Origin: Ailurus styani
Lineage: Eukaryota; Chordata; Mammalia; Carnivora; Ailuridae
Assembly: GCA_002007465.1 (NCBI GenBank)
Contig: LNAC01000004.1
Coordinates: 474,737 to 538,736, forward strand
Direction of reading: 5' to 3'
DNA length: 64,000 nucleotides
Shown: piece by piece, positions 55,881-64,000 of the stretch
How positions within the stretch are numbered: the stretch's first letter is position 1
How the letters are laid out: each line of letters opens with the position of its first letter
Program-made: the position numbers and the translations under genes
The notes under the pieces: generated by a model
Databases searched by the model: none
What the model was told of the DNA's origin: nothing
What the model saw: the letters and a program-made list of their open reading frames with translations, nothing else

Positions 55881-57455
55881 GAGGGTGACCTCGTAGGAGA
55901 CAATTTTAAATAATATTTATCAAAAACATACATTTGTAAGTTGGAATTATACTCTTAAGCAGAAACCCTCAGTCTGTACTTAAGAAACAATGACTGTGCA
56001 TTAGTGACACATGCCATTGTAGGCATATTTGTGAATCTTGTGAATATAATCTTTGTGAATATAGGACAGTCCTATATTTTGGATTTGGACTATGCAATTA
56101 TTTTAAAATACCAATAGAAATACTGTAAATAGTATATTTATATCCTATATACATAACATGAACTTGAATAATAAGTTCAAACATGATTTAATAAATCCTG
56201 TTTTTAACAAAAGATTCAGAATACATATGGGGGACATGGATATCAAATAATACGTTATTGCATTTATATAGCCACATGATCACCCTGATTTACTAGAACA
56301 GAAAAGTATTTTGTGTAATTTTCCTAAGGATGGCTATTGGTTCATAAGGATTCATCTATGTTTTGATATGCCACATCCTCTGTGGGCAGGAAATGCCATA
56401 CATTTGTGAGTAGATGAATATATAATATGGCATATAAACAGGGAAACTATAATTAGCATCAAAATTAACTTAAAAAATAAATGAAGAAAGAATGGCTTTT
56501 ATATGTCAATAAGAAAACAAACCAGATCTTGCAAAAAAGAGTTACCATTTTTGGCAAAGAAACACAAAAAGCACCCAATTCGGATAACCTGACCTGGTTG
56601 GAAGGAAGCATCTCTCTGTCTGTCATAAATGATTCTTCTGTTTCCACTTACACCTCATGTTCTGCAGCCCAGAACTCCAAAATGTAGCCTTGTAAGATGA
56701 ACAAATCTCTGCTGACTCCCAGGCCTCCTACATCCTCCCAGGCCACCTTTGTTCCACCCCCATCCACATTCTATCACGGGCATGCTAGGGAGCCCTATCC
56801 ACCAAAACTTTCCACGCCAGAGTGTACCATATTCATTCACCCTTGCCTTTGCACCCTCACTCCCAAATTCAAACCACCGCCCCAATATGCCGCATGCCCT
56901 GGGAGCCCTGCCCTCTGCAAATTTTGTTCTTTTCCAGTGTGAGCTCTTGATCTCCAGATTAGATATCTGTGCCTCCAAAATCCAGAAACCCTTAGTGATG
57001 ATGGTAGATAGTGGAGTATGATAGCAAAGGAAGCCATCGGTTTTCATGGGGGAGCTGAATGGCTTCAGTTTGAAGAATGTGGGACTGGGCCAGTCCAAAG
57101 AGCACGGCCTGATTTTCATGGTGATCATGATCTGATACTGCATCATGTTCTCACCTCATTTTTCAGAACAAACCTAAAAGGATGGTAATTCTGGCTACCA
57201 TCTTGACTTTCTAATATGGTTATTAATATTGATAGATCTTATGGCTCATACACTATGAAAATCTTACATGCAGCTTGGAAATCCTCTCCACCTGGCTTCT
57301 GGCAGGAATGTTATTCACCCACTGATGACAATAAAACAGTACACCAACAATAGCCAAGTTTAAGGATTCCTCTGGAATTATTTTCTTTCTTCACCTTAAT
57401 GCAGTCTCTTTCTAATATGCAATCTATACGTAAACTCAAGAGTTCGATTGTATAC
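55881..57455. other. Unique sequence with an unexplained GC-richer island at 56570-57150
   Basis: The AT-rich left part is featureless. From 56570 the base composition becomes GC-richer. A 163-codon frame on the minus strand (56655-57146) and several shorter plus-strand frames overlap there. The minus frame starts with two ATGs but shows no domain, signal peptide or repeated structure I recognise. I see no poly-A tail or TSD. It may be an old LTR, a decayed retrocopy or unique DNA, so no gene is called. Confidence 0.35.
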
Positions 57456-57680
57456 TGAGCTAGCAATTATTGAGAGTGTGCACCATGCTAGGAACTGTCC
57501 TAAGAGTTTACACTAAATTGTTCATTGAAACCTCCCAGCAATCCTATCAGGTATCAATTATTATCCCATTTAATACACTGTGCAGAGAAACCGAAAGAGA
57601 GATTAAGACACTTAGCCAAGGTCACCTAGACTTTACTCAAGTTCTCTAGAGACAGCCAGATCATACTCTTAAGCACTAGT
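57456..57680 (-). mobile_element. MIR, antisense
   Basis: 'tgcaccatgctaggaactgt', 'cctcccagcaatcctatcag', 'attattatcccatttaatac' and 'cacttagccaaggtcaccta' follow the antisense MIR order. Confidence 0.88.
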
Positions 57681-57990
57681 TTTAAATGTCAGTATTGTTT
57701 TTCCACATGTAACTCATTTTCATTTTCCAGTTTTACCTGTTTATGAATAGATTTTAAGGAGGTAAATAGCAGTGTATATTATTTGGTTGAAAGCCCTGGC
57801 ATTTGCCAGTCATGCCTCAGATTCCTGCCATCTCAGGGTACTGGCCTTTGGTGGGTACCCTGGACATTTCAATTCAGTAACTGGTGTCTCAACAATTTTC
57901 TGCATACGTTTTTATAAGAAATTCACTGCTAATCTTCAGAAAAGGGTCACTTAACTTACACAGTTGGTGGTCAGAGTCCTGCCTCAGTGA
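57681..57990. other. Unique sequence
   Basis: No gene or named repeat seen. Confidence 0.4.
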
Positions 57991-57991
57991 C

Positions 57992-58170
57992 TTTTTTTTT
58001 TTTTTTAAGATTTCATTTATTTATTTGACAGAGAGAGACAGAGCGAGAGAGGGAACACAAGCAGGGGGAGAGAGAGAGGGAGAAGCAGGCTCCCTGCTGA
58101 GCAGAGATCCTTGGGATCATGACCTGAGCTGAAGACAGACACTTAGCCGAATGAGCCACTCAGGTACCCT
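57992..58170 (-). mobile_element. CanSINE, antisense, with internal deletion
   Basis: T-run, AAGATTTCATTTATTTATTT, (GA)n, 'gcaggctccctgctgagcag' joined directly to 'gatccttgggatcatgacct', and head 'atgagccactcaggtaccct'. The 'gggctccatcccaggaccc' part is missing. Confidence 0.93.
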
Positions 58171-58969
58171 AAATAAATAAACCTTAAAAAAACAAAAAGC
58201 AATAAATAACTGAATCTTTGTTAGCCTTCCAGAGATGAATCCTTCATTCATAAATGGGGAGGAAAAGGGAGCAAATTGCAGTCATGTCTAACAGTGTTCA
58301 GAGACCTATCTTCTGCTTCAAGAGACTTTTTACATTTTCATTAAAATAAAGTGACATTTTCTGTATTAAAATGAATCTTATTAATTTCAAAATATATCAT
58401 ATTCAAATTATTTTAAAATCATGTTTGTGCAACTCTATTAATATTGTTCTATATTTTAAGATTTATAACTCTATATGACTATTTTGAATAATTTAATCAA
58501 AATAGAAAACAATTAGATTATTGTAAGTACTTTATTATTCATTTATAGCTATTAACATATTCACTAGAAAATTTGTAAGTCAAAGGCAAGCTTGCTTTAT
58601 TTATTAATTCGTTTTGAGTCATCTGGACTTATTTACTAAAGAGTGATCCAGGTGTTAAACAAATGCACTTGCAAAACACAGGGAAATTTTATTACTAGAG
58701 CACTATGGTCCAAAAAATTTTATGACAGATACGATTCCTGTAAGACGCACATACACAAATGAATCTCTGTAATTTATAGTAACACCGTGTAAACAAACAC
58801 AGAAAATGTTTGAATATAGAGAATTCTCTCTGGGACAATTCCAACTAAATCTAGCTAGGATGGTTTAGGTGTGAGTCTGAAATTAGGCCAATAGGGCAAA
58901 ACTAAGTAATTGCTGCATACACAGAATAGAATTTGTATTGTTTCTATGTTTTGAGAGATAAAGAACCTC
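58171..58969. other. Unique AT-rich sequence
   Basis: About 0.8 kb, no gene or named repeat. Confidence 0.45.
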
Positions 58970-59725
58970 AGAGTTGTCTGTGATTCTGCTCTTCCTCTCA
59001 CATCCCATATCTAGTCCACGAGCAAATCGACTTCAGAAGAAATCCACAATTCAATCATTTCCTGCTACTCTCACTGCCACCACCCCAGTGCAAAGAATAA
59101 TTTCTTGTCTGAAATATTGCAGTAGCCACCTACCCGTTCACCTGGAGCCTCTTTTCAACACAGTAGCCAGGAAGATTCTGTTGAAACCCTTTCCCCCCGT
59201 GGCTTCTCTTTTCAGTCAGGACAACTACCAACATTCTGATGAAGCCACAGCCATCTGGTTTGATGTCCCCATTCTGACCGTATCCCTTTCCCCTCTAGTG
59301 CTCCCTGACACAGGAACGTGGGACTCCTTGCTCTTTCTCAAACATGTTCAGCATGTTCCCGCCTTGGGGCCTTTGCACTGGCTCTTTCCTCAGCCTAGAA
59401 TGTTCTTCCCCAGATACTGTGTGACTAGCTCCCCACTTCCTTAAAGAGACAGACAGGCTCTCCCTCCCACCCTGATTAAAATATCAACACCCCCAACCCC
59501 AGCAACATACAGACCCTTCAAAACCCCCTTCTCCACTTCATTTTTTTTTCTTTTCTTAGCACTTACCACTCTCTAATATAGCATACATGTCACTTATTTA
59601 CTGTGTGTCTCCTCACTAGAATGTAAGGTCTAAGACGTTGCATTCACTATTTCCCCAGTACCTATAACAGTAACTGGCATGTCGGAGGTATCCTATTAGC
59701 TTTTGTGAAATGAAACGAATAGATG
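58970..59725 (+). mobile_element. L2 LINE, long 3' region
   Basis: It follows the L2 order over about 750 bp: 'tcctctcacatcccatatct', 'ctgaaatattgcagtagcca', 'caacacagtagccaggaaga', 'cttggggcctttgcactggc', 'tagaatgttcttccccagat', 'ctcactagaatgtaaggtct' and 'acagtaactggcatgtcgga'. A 156-codon frame (58974-59444) runs along it in sense; it is a remnant of the L2 reverse-transcriptase protein's end plus 3' UTR, not a gene. Confidence 0.85.
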
Positions 59726-59864
59726 AATGAACGTGTTCAAGATCAAAAGAAAACACAAACTGTGACACAGAAAAGAGAATAATCATTAAAACACAGTGAA
59801 GGGGAATGAGAACTAAGGAAGAAAATACACAAGCATGTGTGCAATCATTCGGTCTTTCATGCAA

Positions 59865-60195
59865 ACAATTTTAAGTGCCTACATGTAATTCTTTGCAGAA
59901 GATAAAGCATAGTCCCTCAAGGAGTTTATGGCACAGCTGGGAAGATGAACAGGTCAACACACATGGATAATATGATGTGATGGAGGCATTTTTGGGTTAT
60001 CTAGGTAGGGCTCCTGACCAGAGTGGCAGGGACAGGGCTGTACTGAGAAATGAGAATGGAGAGGAAACAGGTCTAAACCAGATTGCAAATGACCTCTTCT
60101 GTCAAGGTGAGGAACTAGATTTAATCCTGAAGGTCGGGAACTAGAGAGCCACTGAAGAACTGCAAGCACGAAATTATGACATGATCAGGTTTTTA
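59865..60195 (+). repeat. Old mammalian repeat, family not fixed
   Basis: 'cctcaaggagtttatggcac', 'gggctcctgaccagagtggc' and 'gccactgaagaactgcaagc' followed by 'tgacatgatcaggttt' belong to the same old repeat type as 29440-29672, here its earlier part. Confidence 0.5.
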
Positions 60196-60204
60196 TTTTA
60201 TGAA

Positions 60205-60585
60205 AGTCATTCATATAAGGATGTTCACTATATTGCTATATATAGTAGCAATATGAATAAATGAATAAATATGAACTCTATCCAACAATACAGGGGTTGG
60301 ATAATAAATCATGGTAAATCCATATAACAGAATGCTAAGGATTAAAAAATGATTTAGATAAGAATTTATTGATAAAGTTCCATGATACATTATTAGAAAA
60401 AAATACATTTTAAGAGAGCACATAAAATATGGTCCCACAGAATTTTAAGAAAATGTATCTCTGGGTAGAGAAAGTCTGTGAAGACATATAACAAATTTTA
60501 CATTCTTTATTATGCCTTCCTTCTGTATCAGCTGAATTAATGTTACAGAGAGAATATATGGCTTGTATAATAAGAAAAAATGTTT
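60205..60585 (+). mobile_element. Old L1 (L1ME-type) 3' UTR
   Basis: 'aaggatgttcactatattgc', 'acaggggttggataataaat', 'tggtaaatccatataacaga' and 'aaatatggtcccacagaatt' follow the old L1 3' UTR order. Confidence 0.7.
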
Positions 60586-61250
60586 TGTTTTTGTTTTTGT
60601 TTTTCATTTTGGAGGGTATAACAGGAAACGACTCGGTGGGACTAGACTACGGAGAGAGCCCGCTGGACTGGATGGCAGCAAATACAGGGAGAAGTGAAGA
60701 AGGAAGAAGTACTTGAATACTTCCAAGTATTCCTCCTGGGGAGAAATACAGGAGGTTTCTGGCTTAACCAGCCATGTGGTAGAGTCCCTCAGTAATGTAG
60801 AGTCGCTGACTCATGAGTGAGCAGATGCCAGGGCCCAAGGGTGCTCTGAGGAAGCCTGGAATTTTTTAACCACCAGGGCCTGTAGCCAATTTGTAACATA
60901 TGGAATACTTGGCATGAGCTAATACTGTGAGCTGACTGTTCACCTGGCTGGGATTTCCACAAGGTGCCATCCCTCCTGGTATGGCTGAGTGCAGTAGTTT
61001 CAGAGGGGTATCTTGTCCCTCTCTGTCCACCAGACACTCCCTGGTGCCAATTCTTTAAAAGGCTTGTAGCCACAGAACCCTTGCTCACCTTCCAAAGGTA
61101 AGTGCCTCCTGTAACCTATTCCTCCCTTCCCTTCCATTCTTGTACTACTCTATTCCCTTCTCTGAAATCATTTTATTGTTCTGTTTTTCATTCCAGAACT
61201 CTCATTTCATAGTGGGGGAGGGGGAAGACCAAAGGAAAAAAAGAAAAGAA
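60586..61250. other. Unique sequence
   Basis: A 99-codon antisense frame at 60789-61088 shows no domain. No gene called. Confidence 0.4.
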
Positions 61251-61254
61251 AGAA

Positions 61255-61831
61255 AGAATGCAACTCTTACTGTCCTCCATCTCTGTCCTAAAAGTTTCTT
61301 CCACCTCGTGTCCCCGAATGTCTCCTTTGAAGACATTGCTCCCTGGGAACCCTTCCAGTGATCATTGCTCATTCTCTCCGGTTAAGGAGTGGGTTGCCAT
61401 TCCTCTCCTCAATTCCAACTTCAGTCCATTACTTCCCACTCTTTCTTGAAAATTCCTATGAATAGGCCATCTATCCTTTTATCCTTGTTTCTGACCCCCA
61501 AAGCCTTACCAAACATTTGTTTGTTTCCAGGACTTTGATGTAGGCTCACCATCCTTCTGCTCACTCCCCAACCTGTCATCATCCTATGTGATCTCAACAT
61601 CTTATGAACAACCCATTTGATACACTCAGGTCCTTTATTTGAGGAAAAAGTTGACAAACTTCAGAGACCCAACTTCACCTCACCTATCCACTCCCCCAAG
61701 ACTTCTCTGGGCTTGGCAACCTCTGGAAACTGTGTTGCTCTCCCCTCTCTTACCTCATGTTCCCACCCTCCCTTCCATTTGACATTATGTCTGTTCTTAG
61801 ACTTCAGTGAGAGAAATAAAGTGGAATAGAC
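61255..61831 (+). mobile_element. L2-type ORF fragment, left part
   Basis: Sense text such as 'ttctgctcactccccaacct', 'gtcatcatcctatgtgatct' and 'caacatcttatgaacaaccc' resembles the endonuclease part of the L2 protein (a decayed form of its 'GDFNIH' motif). CT-rich; stops in all frames. Split by the hAT-like element that follows. Confidence 0.55.
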
Positions 61832-62071
61832 TATGCTTTAGCAAAGTTTGTTTATAAAGGGCCAGATAGTAAATATTTTAAGTTTTGTAGATCTAGTCTC
61901 ACAATTATTCAACTCTGTCACTGCAGCACAAAAGCAGCAACAGAGGACAGAGAGTAGTGAAGAGGGAATAAATCGGTGAGTCTGTGTTCCAATAAAGGTT
62001 TATGTACAAGAGGCTTATATAAAAAGCAGTGGGTCAAATTTGGCCCATAGGCCATAGGTTGCTGGCCCCTG
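61832..62071 (+). mobile_element. hAT-like MER element, 240 bp, with 8-bp TSD
   Basis: 'gtttataaagggccagatag', 'taaatattttaagttttgta', 'caataaaggtttatgtacaa' and 'aaatttggcccataggccat' then 'gttgctggcccctg' match a well-known non-autonomous hAT-type repeat (family name not recalled with certainty). Ends are imperfect inverted repeats. Flanks GAATAGAC (61824-61831) and AGATAGAC (62072-62079) fit an aged 8-bp TSD. Confidence 0.85.
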
Positions 62072-62079
62072 AGATAGAC

Positions 62080-62400
62080 CTTTATTCTCCTCCTTTTTTC
62101 TTTTCATTCTCTCCCTATCTATTCATTGGTCCTTAATCCTCCTTTTAAATTCCTTATTCCACCATTCTTTCGTCAACATTGGCACCTCCATTGGTACACT
62201 ATCTGTGGTTATCTTGCCCAGAAAAACTCAAATCTTAGATTAATCCAACTATCTATATTCTTGACTCCTAGACTGCTAAATGCTGATGGAGAACATCATT
62301 CTTTTCCCACTGGTAGTACTCTAATTCCTAGTCTTTGATCCCTAACTTCCAACACTTCATAGTAAACTTTTACATTTCCTTAATCAGTTTCTCTTTTGTT
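62080..62400 (+). mobile_element. L2-type ORF fragment, right part
   Basis: CT-rich sense text ('ttattccaccattctttcgt', 'ttgactcctagactgctaaa') continues the fragment interrupted at 61832. Assignment is weaker than on the left side. Confidence 0.4.
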
Positions 62401-62455
62401 CTTTTCAGTAGCAACTTCAAACCTCTTCCATTTTCATCAAGAAATCTACTCTACT

Positions 62456-62559
62456 GGGGAGGGTTTGTGCTTTGGTGAGTGCTGTGAAAGATGTAAGCCT
62501 GATGATTCACAAACCTGTACCCCTTGGGCAAAGAATAAAAATAAAATTAAAAAAAAAAA
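62456..62559 (+). mobile_element. Miniature L1 3'-end insertion (104 bp), perfect 17-bp TSD
   Basis: Only the last part of an L1: 'ggtgagtgctgtgaaagatg', 'tgattcacaaacctgtaccc' and 'cttgggcaaagaataaaaat' plus an A-rich tail. TSD AAGAAATCTACTCTACT at 62439-62455 and 62560-62576 is perfect, which suggests a recent event. Confidence 0.95.
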
Positions 62560-62661
62560 AAGAAATCTACTCTACTAGCACCTAGTTCCCAACATGTTAT
62601 CATTTACTTCATAGAGAAAACAGAATATGTCAAAAGAAAACTCTCTAAATATTCTGCTCCC

Positions 62662-62712
62662 CCCAGACCTGTACCCCTGGGGCAAAGAATAAAAAATTAA
62701 AAAAATTAAAAA
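62662..62712 (+). mobile_element. Miniature L1 3'-end insertion (about 51 bp), 15-bp TSD
   Basis: 'agacctgtacccctggggca' and AAGAATAAAAAATTAAAAAA, that is, the last few dozen bases of the same L1 3' end as at 62456. TSD AAATATTCTGCTCCC (62647-62661) versus AAATATTCTCCTCCC (62713-62727), one difference. Confidence 0.9.
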
Positions 62713-62727
62713 AAATATTCTCCTCCC

Positions 62728-63069
62728 TCACCTACAAATGTACCATCATGTAAACTTATATTTCCTTCTCTCCTATCCTAATAGAAGAGGTTTGTTTCCT
62801 TCTCCCCACCTCCAACCCCCATGCATTTCTCCTCTGTCTTTACTGGCTTATTTCCATCAGCATTTTAATGTGCTCAGATTTCTCGGGGAAAAAAATTTTT
62901 GATGTGTGCATGTGTTTATATATTATGGATATAATTCCAACCAAAGCATCATGAAATACTACTATATGTGATGTACTCTAATATTATTCAATAATACTTC
63001 ATTTTTTTCCATATGCTGGCTAAGATCCACTCAATTAGCTTCATATTCAAAAATAGGTCTTCCTGAGAA
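62728..63069. other. Unique sequence
   Basis: No gene or named repeat seen. Confidence 0.4.
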
Positions 63070-63300
63070 AAGCTTGCCTATGTGCAAAAGAAGACCTATA
63101 AAAATTCACATTGCCACATTTCTTATAATAGCAAAAAATGGAAAATGGGAATGACCTAAGTGTTCATCAATGAAAGAATACATATATAAATTGTATGCTT
63201 GTGTGGAATACCACATAGAAAATAAAACTGCAGTTACATGTACCAAGTGCCGTCACCTCAAAGATAAAATACTGATTAATAAAATCAGTTTGTAGAAATA
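63070..63300 (+). mobile_element. Old L1 3' UTR fragment
   Basis: 'acattgccacatttcttata', 'atagcaaaaaatggaaaatg', 'cctaagtgttcatcaatgaa' and 'gtgtggaataccacatagaa' follow the old L1 3' region. Confidence 0.75.
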
Positions 63301-63309
63301 AAACTGTGA

Positions 63310-64000
63310 TCTAATATACTTAATACCTCCCAAAGACTCAACCTCCAAATTCCATCACATTAGAGGTTAAGGCCTCAACATATGAATTCTGGAGGAATAC
63401 ATTCAGTCCATAACATTCTGCCCTGACCTCCCCAAATTCATGTCCTTCTTGCATGAGAAATACATTCCTTCCCTCCCAATAGCCCCAAAAGTCTTAACTA
63501 GTTCCAGTATCAACTCCAAAATCTAAAGTCCAAAGTCTCATTTAAATATCATCTACATCAGGTATGGGTATGATTAGAGGTATGATTCACTCCGTGGCAA
63601 AATTTCTCTCCAGCCATGAACCCGTGAAACCAGACAAGTTATGAGCTTTCAATACAATGATGGAATAGGCAGAGAACAGACATTCCCATTCCAAAGGGAG
63701 GAAAAGAAATGAAAGGGTGATGGATCCAGGTCCCGGTCAACCCCAAACCTAGCAAGGTAAATACCATTAGATCTTAAGGCTTAAGAACAATTCTCTTTGG
63801 TTTGATGTTCTATCTTTCAGACTTACTGGGGCAGCAGTCTCACCTTTAGGACCCACTGGGGTGGGAACTACCTCCTCCATTCCTGGTTCCCTGAAGCTGT
63901 GGAAGGTAGGAATTGTTTGTTCTAGAGGCTCTGCCAGGAGCTCCTGCCTGGCTTGTGGTAACTGAATTGATGCTTTCTCTTTGAAACTGAGGAGGAAGCC
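63310..64000 (-). mobile_element. Old retroelement internal-like sequence, antisense, cut by window edge
   Basis: 'aggcctcaacatatgaattc', 'ccaaattcatgtccttcttg', 'ccaatagccccaaaagtctt', 'atcaggtatgggtatgatta' and 'cattcccattccaaagggag' match an abundant old mammalian repeat that I associate with MaLR-type internal sequence, but I cannot fix the family. It has no open coding frame and continues off the right edge. Confidence 0.55.

Noticed and set aside
56655..57146. Open frame of 163 codons on the minus strand as a gene
   Set aside because: No domain, no exon signals, no codon-use support visible, and overlapping frames on the other strand. Kept only as a finding.
58974..59444. Open frame of 156 codons on the plus strand
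   Set aside because: It lies in sense along an L2 3' region and reflects that element's decayed coding end, not a host gene.

Overview
This is AT-rich mammalian nuclear DNA from a gene-poor region (a gene desert or a long intron). It is most likely from a carnivoran of the weasel family. I found no intact protein-coding gene, structural RNA gene, CRISPR array or bacterial feature. The organism call rests on about two dozen copies of the carnivoran tRNA-derived SINE (CanSINE/SINEC). The youngest copies share a head of the type GGGTGGCTCAGTGGGTTAAAG and a 3' half reading CTGCCTACTTGTGATCTC, a form I associate with mustelids (ferret, mink, badger, otter) rather than dog, cat, bear or seal. The open frames on either strand are short, often lack a plausible ATG context, and mostly fall in L1, L2, SINE or LTR sequence.

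Layout. 1-4.6 kb: L1 fragments, three SINEs and an assembly seam. At the seam two single Ns (3878, 4116) bracket duplicated flanks that look like two alleles, one with a SINE and one without. 4.6-12 kb: mostly unique AT-rich DNA with two back-to-back minus-strand SINEs (7.1-7.7 kb), a short L1 insertion with a perfect target-site duplication (TSD) at 8.2 kb, and MIR copies. 13.6-14.4 kb: a 3' L1 fragment. 14.6-17.2 kb: a repeat-poor block holding a candidate minus-strand exon with a GTAAGT donor near 15.8 kb. 17.2-31 kb: scattered SINEs, MER5-like and MER20 DNA transposon relics, a MaLR LTR (19.5-19.9 kb), MIR/L2 fossils and unique DNA.

31-38 kb: a tail-to-tail SINE pair, then about 4 kb of two consecutive old L1 fragments, the first carrying an insertion that looks like a retrocopied mRNA 3' UTR. 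38-49 kb: SINEs, a nested SINE-in-L1 (43.0-43.9 kb), paired MIRs and a 1-kb L1 (48.4-49.4 kb). 49-58 kb: MER5-like and MIR relics, a SINE nested in an L1M-type element (52.5-53.9 kb) and long unique AT-rich stretches. 59-64 kb: a long L2 3' region, an L2-type ORF fragment split by a 240-bp hAT-like element, two very short L1 3'-end insertions 200 bp apart, and at the right edge an antisense old retroelement I could not name.

No genes act together here. The content is a layered record of retrotransposition: MIR/L2 and DNA transposons oldest, then MaLR and L1M, then carnivoran L1 and SINEs. The points most worth checking are the SINE presence/absence seam, the candidate exon, the retrocopied 3' UTR and the miniature L1 insertions. 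Repeat family names come from memory of consensus sequences, not from a database search.
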